Assembly (NCBI RefSeq): GCF_008727795.1
Contig: NZ_CP044222.1
Location: forward strand, 682,001 to 746,000
Source: Nitrincola iocasae
GTDB lineage: Bacteria > Pseudomonadota > Gammaproteobacteria > Pseudomonadales > Balneatricaceae
DNA: 64,000 bases
Direction of reading: 5' to 3'
Within the stretch, counting starts at the first letter, position 1, and every line of letters starts with the position of its first letter. This document shows, piece after piece, positions 35,318 to 43,932 of this stretch. The notes under the pieces were generated by a model, which did no database searches, was not told the origin of the DNA, and saw only the letters and a program-made list of their open reading frames with translations. The position numbers and the translations under genes are program-made.

Positions 35318-36489
35318 TGGATAGTGTGCTTAGACTGGCGCTGGAGGATCGTCGCCAGCAGCAGCTATATCGTCAGCGCCAGGTAATACACTCATCTCAG
35401 CAGCCGGAAAGAATGCTGGGCCATCAGCCAGTGCTGAGTTTCTGCAGCAATGATTATTTGGGCTTGGCCGCTGATCCCCGAGTGGCTGACGCTATGATTG
35501 AGGGCACCCAGCGCTATGGTGTCGGCAGTGGTGCTTCACATCTAACCGCGGGTCATACGGATGCACATCATCAATTGGAGCTGGAACTTGCGGCTTTCAC
35601 CGGGCGTGAACGTGCGTTGTTGTTCAGTTCGGGTTATATGGCTAATCTGGGTGTAATGACCGCCTTGGCAGGCCGACGTGATGCGGTATTCCATGATCGG
35701 CTTAACCATGCGTCACTGTTGGATGGCGCGTTGCTGAGTGGTGCTCGTTTTCGCCGTTTCCCGCATCTGGATACAACGTCGCTGGAGCGCATGTTGCAGA
35801 CTAGTCAGTCACAACGTCGGTTGGTGGTCACCGATGGGGTGTTCAGTATGGATGGTGATCAGGCTGACCTTGGCGCTTTGGCCGCCTTGTGTCAGACGCA
35901 TCAGGCCTGGTTGGTGGTTGATGATGCGCATGGCTTTGGTGTGTTGGGTGCCCAGGGCGGCGGCAGTGCTGCTGTCAGTGGGCTGATGCCTGAAGCGCTA
36001 CCGGTTTTAGTGGGGACACTAGGCAAAGCTTTTGGCACAGCGGGTGCTTTTGTGGCCGGTTCGGAGGCACTGATTGAAACCCTGATTCAGTTTTCCCGGA
36101 GCTATATTTATACCACAGGCTTGCCGCCAGCCGTGGCTGAAGCGACCCGTACCAGTCTTGCACTGGTGCAGACAGAAGACTGGCGTCGTCAGCACTTGCA
36201 GCAGTTGATTCAGCACTTCCGTCAGTCTTGTACAGCAGCAGGGATGTGTTTACTGCCTTCTGAAACAGCCATTCAGCCACTGCTGATAGGCTGTGCAGGC
36301 AAGGCGGTACGCATTAGTGAGCAGTTGCTGTCACAAGGACTCTTGGTGACCGCTATCCGCCCCCCGACGGTACCGGCAGGCAGCGCCCGATTGCGCGTGA
36401 CCCTGACCGCAACACACACTATTGAGCAGGTAGACAGACTGGTAAGCGGGTTGAAGCAGGTGATGGAGTCACATGATGTTGCGCATTGA
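35317..36489 (+). CDS. bioF: 8-amino-7-oxononanoate synthase
   Basis: PLP enzyme that condenses pimeloyl-ACP/CoA with L-alanine to KAPA. The ATG at 35317 overlaps the bioB stop (TGATG); a GTG at 35314 is less likely. The protein is 390 residues. Motifs are FCSNDYLGLAADPRVADAM near residue 44, GVGSGASHLTAGHTDAHHQLE near 70, DDAHGFGVLGAQGGGS near 203, and the PLP lysine in VGTLGKAFGTAGAFVAG near 237. It overlaps bioH by 17 bp. Confidence 0.95.
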   Translation: MDSVLRLALEDRRQQQLYRQRQVIHSSQQPERMLGHQPVLSFCSNDYLGLAADPRVADAMIEGTQRYGVGSGASHLTAGHTDAHHQLELELAAFTGRERALLFSSGYMANLGVMTALAGRRDAVFHDRLNHASLLDGALLSGARFRRFPHLDTTSLERMLQTSQSQRRLVVTDGVFSMDGDQADLGALAALCQTHQAWLVVDDAHGFGVLGAQGGGSAAVSGLMPEALPVLVGTLGKAFGTAGAFVAGSEALIETLIQFSRSYIYTTGLPPAVAEATRTSLALVQTEDWRRQHLQQLIQHFRQSCTAAGMCLLPSETAIQPLLIGCAGKAVRISEQLLSQGLLVTAIRPPTVPAGSARLRVTLTATHTIEQVDRLVSGLKQVMESHDVAH

Positions 36490-37237
36490 ATGCTTGAATG
36501 ACAAGGGGCGGGATCTGGTATTAGTACCGGGTTGGGGCAGCAGTGCTGCTATATTCGATCCGCTGATTGATAAACTTACGGCGGAGTTCCGGGTACACCG
36601 TGTGATTTTTGATCCTAGTGGCTGGTGTAAAAGCTCACCCGCTGCGCTGCAGTACACACTGATTCAATGTCTGCGGCGTCAAGCACCGAAACGGGCCGTG
36701 TGGATGGGATGGTCGCTGGGTGGTTTACTGGCAACACAACTGGCTGCCCAGGTGCCCGAGCATGTCAAAGGCTTGATTACTGTGGCATTTAATCCCTGTT
36801 TTGTACAGCGTGATGATTGGCACTGCGCTATGCCTCAGGCTCAATTTAGCCGTTTTCAGACGGATTTTTCTATAAATCCTGAAGCGACGTTGAAACGTTT
36901 TCAGGCGTTACAGGTGTTGGGTGCGCCGGATAAGCGCCATCTGCTTGATTTGCTGCATAGATCTTGTAGCCCTTTATCAACGGCTTATCTGAGTGATTTG
37001 CTGACACTGCTGCTTGAAGATGTCCGCCCGGCGCTGGCTCAACTGCAACTGCCTGTGTTGCATTTACTCGGTAACGCGGATGCGCTGGTACCTGCATCCC
37101 CTCTCGCTGAGTTGCTGCCATTGTTGAGCTGTGATGCCAGCGTGCAGTGTTATCCGGGGGCATCACATCTGCCTTTTATTTCAGCAACTGACAAGGTTAT
37201 GAAAGATGTGTTGTGCTGGGAGGCAGATCGATGCTGA
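36473..37237 (+). CDS. bioH: Pimeloyl-ACP methyl ester esterase
   Basis: Removes the methyl group from pimeloyl-ACP methyl ester, ending the BioC-initiated pimelate pathway. The 254-residue alpha/beta hydrolase has LVLVPGWGSSAAIFDPL near residues 15-31, the nucleophile elbow GWSLGGLLATQLAAQ near 80, LLGNADALVP near 198 and the catalytic His in YPGASHLPFIS near 226. It sits between bioF and bioC, overlapping both. The E. coli bioH is unlinked, so this clustering supports the call. Confidence 0.92.
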   Translation: MMLRIECLNDKGRDLVLVPGWGSSAAIFDPLIDKLTAEFRVHRVIFDPSGWCKSSPAALQYTLIQCLRRQAPKRAVWMGWSLGGLLATQLAAQVPEHVKGLITVAFNPCFVQRDDWHCAMPQAQFSRFQTDFSINPEATLKRFQALQVLGAPDKRHLLDLLHRSCSPLSTAYLSDLLTLLLEDVRPALAQLQLPVLHLLGNADALVPASPLAELLPLLSCDASVQCYPGASHLPFISATDKVMKDVLCWEADRC

Positions 37238-38037
37238 CAGGTGGTTTTACCCCTAATCAGGCCTATAAGCAGGATATAGCCACTCGCTTCAGTCGGGCCG
37301 CTACAACCTATGACTCAGTGGCTGATCTACAGCGAGAAGTGGCCGATACGCTGTTGTCCGATTTGCCATTACAAACGTTCGAGCGTGTTGTAGACCTGGG
37401 ATGTGGTACCGGCTACGGCTTGCCGACTTTACGTAATCATTACCCTTCTAGCCAATTGTTAGCGCTGGATATTGCCCAGGGAATGCTGCAGCAGGTGAAG
37501 TCCATTCATGCTGAGTTGGACCTGGTGCCCTTGTGTGCTGATGCTGAGGCCTTGCCGTTGGCGGATGAGCAGATTGATCTGATCTGGAGTAGTCTGGCAG
37601 TGCAGTGGTGTAGTGACTACCCGCGCTTGTTTACTGAGTGCTGTCGGGTGCTAAAGCCAGGAGGGCGCTTGATGCTGGCTACCTTGGGGCCAAAAAGTCT
37701 GTTTGAGATGAGAGAGGCCTGGCAAAGTGTCGATCAACTGCCCCATGTGAACCGCTTTGCTCCACTGGATCAGTTGTTGGTAATGCCACCAGATGGCTTG
37801 CGTCTGCTCAAATCAAAGTCGGCCTTTTATACACTCACCTATCCAGACTTGCGAGCGGTGATGAAAGCGTTGAAAATGCTGGGTGCGTCCGCAGTTGAAG
37901 GGCGTCAATCTATCGCTGGATTGGGTGGTCGTGAGCGGCTGCAACAGCTGGCATCTGCGTATGATAATTTTCGTCAGCAAGAGGGTTGTTTACCGGTCAG
38001 CTATGAAGTCTATTACTTGCAGTGGTGCAAGGACTAA
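37231..38037 (+). CDS. bioC: Malonyl-ACP O-methyltransferase
   Basis: SAM-dependent methylation of malonyl-ACP, which disguises it for chain extension to pimelate. The ATG at 37231 has GGGAGG 6 bp upstream and overlaps the bioH stop; a GTG at 37213 is less likely. The protein is 268 residues. Motifs are FSRAATTYDSVADLQREVADTL near residue 19, the SAM site VVDLGCGTGYGLPTLRN near 55, LIWSSLAVQWCSD near 118 and LKPGGRLMLATLGP near 143. Confidence 0.93.
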   Translation: MLTGGFTPNQAYKQDIATRFSRAATTYDSVADLQREVADTLLSDLPLQTFERVVDLGCGTGYGLPTLRNHYPSSQLLALDIAQGMLQQVKSIHAELDLVPLCADAEALPLADEQIDLIWSSLAVQWCSDYPRLFTECCRVLKPGGRLMLATLGPKSLFEMREAWQSVDQLPHVNRFAPLDQLLVMPPDGLRLLKSKSAFYTLTYPDLRAVMKALKMLGASAVEGRQSIAGLGGRERLQQLASAYDNFRQQEGCLPVSYEVYYLQWCKD

Positions 38038-38051
38038 CCAAGGAGTCAGTA

Positions 38052-38735
38052 TTGAAACATGCGTATTTTATAACGGGTACGGATACCGATGTTGGTAAAA
38101 CCCTGGTAACCACCACTTTGCTATATCAGGCTGGCCAGCTGCAACTGCAGACCATTGGCTTGAAACCCCTGGCCGCTGGATGCGAGCAGACCTCAGAGGG
38201 ACTACGTAATGCCGATGCCTTGTTACTGCAACGCTATGCCAGTGTCCCATTGAGTTATGACCAGGTTAACCCGGTGGCACTGGAGGCTGCCGTGGCCCCG
38301 CATATCGCAGCAGCCGGGCAGCAGCTCAGTGCTGATAGGCTAGCCGCTTATTGTCGTGGTGCCTTAATGCAGAAAGCGGATCTGGTGTTGGTTGAGGGGG
38401 CTGGAGGTTGGCGTGTGCCGCTGAACTCGCGCGAGAATCTGTCTTCGTTAGCGCAGTTGCTGGAACTGCCGGTGATTCTGGTGGTGGGAATGAAGCTGGG
38501 TTGCCTGAATCATGCGTTGCTGACAGTAGAGGCTATTGCCCGTGATGGCGTGCAGTTGGCGGGTTGGGTGGCTTGTCAGACTAATGCGGAGATGCAGTGT
38601 CTTAATGAAAATCTGGCAAGCTTGCGGCAACGCATCCGTGCCCCCTTGCTGGGGGTCATTCCCTGGCTTGAGCAACCCGACCCCGTCGTTGCGTCTGATT
38701 ATCTGGATCTGTCGATACTCATGCCAACACCATAA
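38052..38735 (+). CDS. bioD: ATP-dependent dethiobiotin synthetase
   Basis: Closes the ureido ring of DAPA with CO2 and ATP. The likely start is the TTG at 38052 (read as Met, then KHAYFITGTDTDVGKTL). AAGGAG is well placed before it, and it matches BioD N-termini exactly; upstream starts run into bioC. The protein is 227 residues. It has the P-loop GTDTDVGKT near residues 8-16, GLKPLAAGCE near 37, LVEGAGGWRVPLN near 114 and GWVACQTNAE near 170. It is last of the biotin operon. Confidence 0.93.
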   Translation: MKHAYFITGTDTDVGKTLVTTTLLYQAGQLQLQTIGLKPLAAGCEQTSEGLRNADALLLQRYASVPLSYDQVNPVALEAAVAPHIAAAGQQLSADRLAAYCRGALMQKADLVLVEGAGGWRVPLNSRENLSSLAQLLELPVILVVGMKLGCLNHALLTVEAIARDGVQLAGWVACQTNAEMQCLNENLASLRQRIRAPLLGVIPWLEQPDPVVASDYLDLSILMPTP

Positions 38736-38838
38736 ATCCAGGTGGAAAGGTTGAACAAATTATGTACAGTTTTGTCTTAAGTGCTATACTACTAACTGCA
38801 GTTGAAAAGCTGTTATAACTCAAGACGACAGGTGATTT

Positions 38839-39090
38839 ATGAATATTAATGGTATTGCTGCGCAAACCAGTGGTCTTATGAATGTAAACCGTGGACTGGA
38901 CAATTCAGCACGTGCTGCTGGCGATGTACAGGGTAGCGGTGCGCCTGATCGTCCTGAACTTGCGTCAGGACGAGGAGAAGATCAGGCTGTCAGTCAGGCC
39001 GCAGTCAGTCAAAATGAATCCACAGCATCCACCCAAGTTGTTCGGGAAGTGGATGAAGCACTGGGTTCTTTAATTGACACTCGTGCATAA
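38839..39090 (+). CDS. Unrecognised 83-residue protein
   Basis: A hydrophilic protein rich in Ala, Ser, Gln, Asp and Glu with no hydrophobic segment. It begins MNINGIAAQTSGLMNVNRGL, similar to the start of the following SprA-related protein (MQINGFSNPLTTSGLSALG). An ACAGGTGATTT ribosome region precedes it, and a TTGTCTTAAGTGC-TATACT-like promoter lies at about 38772-38795. No family was recognised. It is probably transcribed with the next gene, 53 bp away. Confidence 0.6.
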   Translation: MNINGIAAQTSGLMNVNRGLDNSARAAGDVQGSGAPDRPELASGRGEDQAVSQAAVSQNESTASTQVVREVDEALGSLIDTRA

Positions 39091-39143
39091 CGGATAACAG
39101 CTTCGTTTAGAGGCTGTTGTCGATACTTAGTGAGGGCTATTGC

Positions 39144-40106
39144 ATGCAAATCAATGGCTTTTCCAATCCACTCACCACATCAGGACTGAGTGCACTCGGC
39201 GCTATGTCGCGTGAGCGCACTGCATTGGTCGAAACTACCGCTACAACCGGGCCAGTTACAGCTGCTGACTCTACTACCCAATCAGATTCCGGACGTCGAG
39301 TAGCGGCTGGCACATCGGCTTCATCTACTGAAAGTAAACAACAGGAACTGGAACAGGCTGTGGTACGTCAGCTGGCGGCACGAGATCGTGAAGTACGACA
39401 GCACGAAATGACGCATCAGATGTCGGGTGGTCAACATGCCGGTGGTGCGACCTATACTTTTGAACGGGGTCCTGATGGCGTAATGTATGCCGTAGGAGGG
39501 GAGGTTAGTATCGATACCTCACCTGTACCCGGTGATCCTGAAGCAACCTTACAAAAAGCACAAATGATTGAACAAGCGGCTATGGCTCCGGCTGATCCAT
39601 CATCTCAGGATCAGCAAGTCGCCGCTTCGGCGCGTGCAATGGCCGCTGAAGCCCGTGTAGAGCTTATGCGTGAGCAGCAAAATGTGGCCCAGAGCGATGA
39701 AGTATCCTCAGGTGCGTTGCCACTAGAACAGAAATCGAGCGATTTGGCTGATAGCAATACGGTCGCTACTTCAGTGACTTCAGAGCAGCAAGAACCCGTT
39801 GCTGTCGCTAATGTTGATGACGCTTTTGTGGCAGATGAAATCGCAGATAAGGTCACCGAAGAAGATAGCGCCACTGATCGCATGGCAAGTGTGAATGATG
39901 AATTCGAAGCGCAAAAGGCTCGCAGGGAAGAAATCGCGGAAGAGCAGCGTGAGCGTCGAGAACAAACGGCTGAGTCTTTGCGGGAATTTGCCCGGGATCT
40001 TGCCGAAATTCAGGATAAACTGAGTGAATTGAATAAGCGTCTGTTCGAAACCGGTGCTGTGCAAAACTTCAATACACCGGGAAGCTTACTGGATCAGCAA
40101 ATTTAA
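39144..40106 (+). CDS. SprA-related putative metalloprotease-like protein
   Basis: A 320-residue protein. The central segment (about residues 75-180) has AARDREVRQHEMTHQMSGG and GGATYTFERGPDGVMYAVGGEVSIDTSP, then PEATLQKAQMIEQAAMAPADPSSQDQ, characteristic of the SprA-related family, which has a single HExxH-like HEMTH. The C-terminal 100 residues are acidic, and about 255-310 is coiled-coil (RREEIAEEQRERREQTAE). No signal peptide is seen. The protease activity is a family prediction, not shown. The ATG at 39144 is chosen for its ribosome site and N-terminal motif. Confidence 0.75.
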   Translation: MQINGFSNPLTTSGLSALGAMSRERTALVETTATTGPVTAADSTTQSDSGRRVAAGTSASSTESKQQELEQAVVRQLAARDREVRQHEMTHQMSGGQHAGGATYTFERGPDGVMYAVGGEVSIDTSPVPGDPEATLQKAQMIEQAAMAPADPSSQDQQVAASARAMAAEARVELMREQQNVAQSDEVSSGALPLEQKSSDLADSNTVATSVTSEQQEPVAVANVDDAFVADEIADKVTEEDSATDRMASVNDEFEAQKARREEIAEEQRERREQTAESLREFARDLAEIQDKLSELNKRLFETGAVQNFNTPGSLLDQQI

Positions 40107-40867
40107 CTTGCCAAAAAAAAACCCATCACCAAACGAAAAAAGATCGCTGGCTTTTCTGCATGTGGCCAGTGTCCTGCATCCGCAATCACCTTCACATCCG
40201 CTTCTGGAAACAACTGCTTCACTTGCTGACTATATTCCGGCTGCAGGTAGTGTGACTGCCCACCTTTGATAAAGCGAACTTGTCCACTGAAGGGTGAGCC
40301 TTCGGGGGCTGCAGCGATAGCATCATAATTATTTTTCAAGGCATTCAGGTTCATCCGCCAGGTGAAAGCTTTATCCTGATTACGGTAAAGATTTTTCAGC
40401 AGAAAAGCGCGTATTGCCGGGTTGTCGATATGCTGTTTCAGTTGCGTATCCGCATCGCTGCGGGAGTGCAATTGATCAAGTTTGACACTGAACAGCCCGC
40501 TGAACACCTCATCATGATCATGTGCATAGCTGACCGGCGCTATGTCGACCACCATCAATTTATTGAGTCGCTCTGGCTGGTGCATCGCCAGTTGCATCGC
40601 GACCTTGCCTCCCATGGAATGGCCGATCATATCCACTCGATCAAGTCCGAGATCATCCAGTAGCTCAAGCACATCGGCGGCCATTAACGGGTAGCTCATC
40701 TCCGCACTGTGTGGTGAGCGGCCATGATTACGCAGGTCAACAGCAATGACATCAAAATGCTCGGTGAGTAGTTTGACCTGGGCACCCCAGTTTTCCAGGG
40801 TGCCAAATAATCCATGCAGGATAACCAGGGGGTTGCCCTGTCCGCTGCGCTGAAAATGCAGTTTCAT
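40103..40867 (-). CDS. Alpha/beta hydrolase, YbfF type
   Basis: A 254-residue esterase. It has LVILHGLFGTLENWG near residue 14, VDLRNHGRSPHS near 43, the nucleophile elbow MIGHSMGGKVAMQLAM near 80-95, FIKGGQSHYLQPEY near 196 and the catalytic His in DAGHWPHAEKP near 232. It acts on short acyl esters in related enzymes. It overlaps the xseA stop region by 4 bp as the second gene of a leftward pair, and its stop overlaps that of the SprA-related gene. Confidence 0.85.
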   Translation of the reverse strand: MKLHFQRSGQGNPLVILHGLFGTLENWGAQVKLLTEHFDVIAVDLRNHGRSPHSAEMSYPLMAADVLELLDDLGLDRVDMIGHSMGGKVAMQLAMHQPERLNKLMVVDIAPVSYAHDHDEVFSGLFSVKLDQLHSRSDADTQLKQHIDNPAIRAFLLKNLYRNQDKAFTWRMNLNALKNNYDAIAAAPEGSPFSGQVRFIKGGQSHYLQPEYSQQVKQLFPEADVKVIADAGHWPHAEKPAIFFRLVMGFFLAS

Positions 40868-42216
40868 AGTGAGTGACTCTCAGAGGGTTTGTGTTCGATA
40901 ACCCGACAGATAATATCGCCGTCCTGCAAGCGTGCTGTGATCAGATCCTCAGGTTTTACCTGATTGCAGTGACGAATGATTTGTTCATCCTGGTCCAATA
41001 GCAGACTGAAACCACGCTCCAATGTAGCCAGTGGACTGACCGCATTTAGCCGTAAGGCTGCTTGTTTAAGCTGGGTCTGTTGAGCTACCAGAGAGCGGTG
41101 CATGCGTAACACCAGGTGTTGCTGCAACTGCTGTAGCTGCTGTTGCCACTCAGGTAATTGTTGAGCCGGATTACGGCGCAGCAAGCGTCGGGAGTAGCCA
41201 TTCAAGCGTTGTTCTTCTTGCTGCAGACGACTGCTGAGTTGTTTGCTCAGCTGTATTTCAAGCCGGTCCAGTCGCTGGTACTGGTCCTGTAATCGTTCAC
41301 CTGGATGTCTAAGGCGCTTGCGGTAGTTCTGCAGTTGCAGCTTCGATTGCTGCAGGGTTCGGCTCAGGTGCCACTGCAGTGTGGCGGCGGTTTGTTGCAG
41401 GCGCTGGCGCAACAGCGTCTGGTCCGGACTGAGGATTTCCGCTGCGGCTGATGGCGTGGGGGCACGGTAGTCAGCCACCAGATCACTGATAGTGGTATCG
41501 GTTTCATGGCCCACAGCCGATACGACCGGGATGTTCGATGCCACAATGGCTTCGGCAACACGCACTTCATTGAAGGGCCAGAGGTCTTCCAGTGAACCGC
41601 CACCGCGCCCAATGATCAATACATCACACTCATCGTGCCGGTTAGCTAACGCTAATGCCTTGACCAACTGATCAGCGGCTTCGGCTCCCTGTACCGCCGC
41701 CGGATAGAGGTTAACCGGTAAGCCAGGGAAACGTCGATTCAGAACATGCAAAATATCATGAATAGCGGCGCCAGACGCCGAGGTGATCACGCCGATACAC
41801 CTCGGGTGAGCCGGTAGTGGTTTTTTGCGTTCCTCGGCAAACAGACCGCGGGCACTGAGTTCTAGCTTAAGCGTTTCAAAGGCTTTCTGTAACTGACCCT
41901 CACCCCCAGGCATCATCTGTTCACAAATCAGCTGAAAATCACCTCGCCCTTCATACAAACTGACCTTGGCGGTGACAATCACCTGATCACCTTCTTTAGG
42001 ACGAAAACCGATCAATTGAGAGCGATTTTTGAACATGGCGCAGCGAACCTGCGCCTGGCTATCCTTGAGGGTAAAATACCAGTGCCCGGAGGCTGGCCGG
42101 GCAAAATTGCTTAATTCACCCTCCACGCGAATGATGGAAAAGCTGTGCTCCAGTAAACGACGCGCTTCGCGGTTTAACTGACTGACGGATAAGGCGGTGT
42201 TGGATTGATTATTCAT
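40864..42216 (-). CDS. xseA: Exodeoxyribonuclease VII large subunit
   Basis: Degrades single-stranded DNA from both ends with XseB. The 450-residue protein has the OB-fold N-terminus SVSQLNREARRLLEHSFSIIRVEGELSNF, GHWYFTLKDSQAQVRCAMF near residue 46, CIGVITSASGAAIHDILHVL near 143, DVLIIGRGGGSLEDLWPFN near 197, SAVGHETDTTISDLVADYRAPTPSAAAE near 236, and a long Gln/Arg-rich coiled-coil. It is divergent from guaB with 138 bp between starts. Confidence 0.95.
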   Translation of the reverse strand: MNNQSNTALSVSQLNREARRLLEHSFSIIRVEGELSNFARPASGHWYFTLKDSQAQVRCAMFKNRSQLIGFRPKEGDQVIVTAKVSLYEGRGDFQLICEQMMPGGEGQLQKAFETLKLELSARGLFAEERKKPLPAHPRCIGVITSASGAAIHDILHVLNRRFPGLPVNLYPAAVQGAEAADQLVKALALANRHDECDVLIIGRGGGSLEDLWPFNEVRVAEAIVASNIPVVSAVGHETDTTISDLVADYRAPTPSAAAEILSPDQTLLRQRLQQTAATLQWHLSRTLQQSKLQLQNYRKRLRHPGERLQDQYQRLDRLEIQLSKQLSSRLQQEEQRLNGYSRRLLRRNPAQQLPEWQQQLQQLQQHLVLRMHRSLVAQQTQLKQAALRLNAVSPLATLERGFSLLLDQDEQIIRHCNQVKPEDLITARLQDGDIICRVIEHKPSESHSL

Positions 42217-42287
42217 GCCGCTATAGTAGTGTCTCCAGGGGGTGGAGTAAAACCCTGGATTAAGCGTTGCTGATATGAGTGTTCAGA

Positions 42288-42316
42288 TTGAGAGAAGTCC
42301 AGCTTTGGTGTAAAAT
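42288..42316 (+). promoter_or_regulatory. Sigma70-type promoter of guaB
   Basis: TTGAGA at 42288-42293, a 17-bp spacer, and TAAAAT at 42311-42316, ending 38 bp before the guaB start. Spacing and both hexamers fit a strong promoter. Confidence 0.65.
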
Positions 42317-42354
42317 GACTTGCTTAATTTTCCAAGATAACAGGCTGGCTGATC

Positions 42355-43824
42355 ATGTTGCGAATCGTTGAAGAAGCGCTCACTTTTGATGATGTACTAC
42401 TGATTCCGGGGTACTCTGAAGTACTGCCAAAAGACGTGTCACTTAAAACCCGCCTGACAAAAGAAATCGTGCTGAATGTACCCTTGGTTTCTGCCGCAAT
42501 GGATACTGTCACAGAAGCGCGTCTGGCGATCGCCATGGCTCAGGAAGGCGGCATAGGTATTATTCACAAAAACCTGACGCCGGAACAGCAGGCAGAAGAA
42601 GTGCGTCGGGTTAAAAAATATGAATCCGGTGTGGTTTCTGAGCCGGTAACCTGTACACCTAACACTACTGTAGGTGAAGTGAGAAACCTGGCCCAGCGCC
42701 ACGGTTTTTCTGGCTTCCCGGTACTTGAAGGTGATGAGTTGGTGGGTATCGTCACCAGTCGTGATGTACGTTTTGAAAGTGATATGAACGCGCGTGTTTC
42801 CAGTATTATGACCACCAAAGAGCATCTGGTGACAGCGAAAGAAGGCGACGATCCACAAACCATTCGCGAATTATTACGCGAACATCGCATTGAGAAAATC
42901 CTGCTGGTGGATGATAACTTCCACATGACCGGCATGATGACAGTCAAGGATATGAATAAAGCCCAGGCTTTCCCGAATGCGGCGAAAGACAGTAAGGCTC
43001 GGTTGATTGTTGGGGCGGCTGTAGGAACGGGTCCAGAAACACCTGCACGAGTTGAAGCGTTGGTGAATGCTGGCGTTGATGTGATTGTTGTGGATACCGC
43101 GCATGGGCACTCCAAAGGTGTAATCGACCGCGTGGCCTGGATCAAACAGAATTTCCCACAGGTGCAGGTGATTGGCGGCAACATTGCTACGGCTGATGCC
43201 GCGGTAGATCTGGCGAAAGCGGGCGCAGATGGCGTTAAAGTGGGGATCGGCCCCGGCTCTATCTGTACCACCCGAATCGTTGCCGGTATCGGTGTACCAC
43301 AGATCAGTGCCGTAGCGAATGTGGCGGCGGCGTTAAAAGACTACGGTGTGCCCTTGATTGCTGATGGCGGCATACGTTTCTCTGGTGATCTATCTAAAGC
43401 GATTGCAGCGGGTGCCGCGGCTGTGATGGTCGGTTCCATGCTGGCGGGTACCGATGAAGCACCTGGCGAAGTGGAGCTGTTCCAGGGGCGGGCATTCAAG
43501 TCTTACCGGGGTATGGGTTCCCTGGGTGCCATGTCCGGCCTGACCGGTTCTTCTGATCGTTATTTTCAGGATGCAAAAGCCGGTGTTGAAAAGCTGGTAC
43601 CGGAAGGTATTGAAGGGCGTGTCCCCTGTAAAGGCCCAATGCATAATGTGGTGCATCAGTTGATGGGTGGCTTGCGTGCCTCCATGGGCTATACCGGTTG
43701 TGCGACAGTAGAAGAAATGCGTACCAAGCCCTCTTTTGTGCGCATAACCAGTGCTGGCATTACTGAAAGTCATGTACATGATGTCAGTATTACTAAAGAA
43801 GCACCGAATTACCGCGTCAGTTAA
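42355..43824 (+). CDS. guaB: Inosine-5'-monophosphate dehydrogenase
   Basis: Oxidises IMP to XMP with NAD, the committing step of GMP synthesis. The 489-residue TIM barrel with two CBS domains (about residues 95-205) starts MLRIVEEALTFDDVLLIPGYSE. The catalytic loop GIGPGSICTTRIVAGIGVPQ near 300 contains the active Cys, followed by PLIADGGIRFSGD near 335 and GMGSLGAMSG near 385. It is followed after a terminator-like hairpin by guaA. Confidence 0.97.
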   Translation: MLRIVEEALTFDDVLLIPGYSEVLPKDVSLKTRLTKEIVLNVPLVSAAMDTVTEARLAIAMAQEGGIGIIHKNLTPEQQAEEVRRVKKYESGVVSEPVTCTPNTTVGEVRNLAQRHGFSGFPVLEGDELVGIVTSRDVRFESDMNARVSSIMTTKEHLVTAKEGDDPQTIRELLREHRIEKILLVDDNFHMTGMMTVKDMNKAQAFPNAAKDSKARLIVGAAVGTGPETPARVEALVNAGVDVIVVDTAHGHSKGVIDRVAWIKQNFPQVQVIGGNIATADAAVDLAKAGADGVKVGIGPGSICTTRIVAGIGVPQISAVANVAAALKDYGVPLIADGGIRFSGDLSKAIAAGAAAVMVGSMLAGTDEAPGEVELFQGRAFKSYRGMGSLGAMSGLTGSSDRYFQDAKAGVEKLVPEGIEGRVPCKGPMHNVVHQLMGGLRASMGYTGCATVEEMRTKPSFVRITSAGITESHVHDVSITKEAPNYRVS

Positions 43825-43847
43825 GCCTAGTTAAACGTATTGATCAG

Positions 43848-43870
43848 TGGGGCGATTGCCGCCCCATTTT
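43848..43870 (+). terminator. Terminator/attenuator-like hairpin between guaB and guaA
   Basis: A 7-bp GC-rich stem TGGGGCG / CGCCCCA with a 5-nt loop, followed directly by TTTTTCGTTTT. It lies 24 bp after guaB and 62 bp before guaA, so it should end or attenuate transcription between two genes usually co-expressed. Confidence 0.7.
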
Positions 43871-43932
43871 TCGTTTTACAGAGGTCTGATTTTTGCACTG
43901 TCCCATCAGACCATTTGCCGGAGTGAGCAAAG

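Noticed and set aside
38022..38051. bioD starting inside bioC at 38022
   Set aside because: The residues before the TTG at 38052 do not match BioD, and AAGGAG is placed correctly for the TTG.
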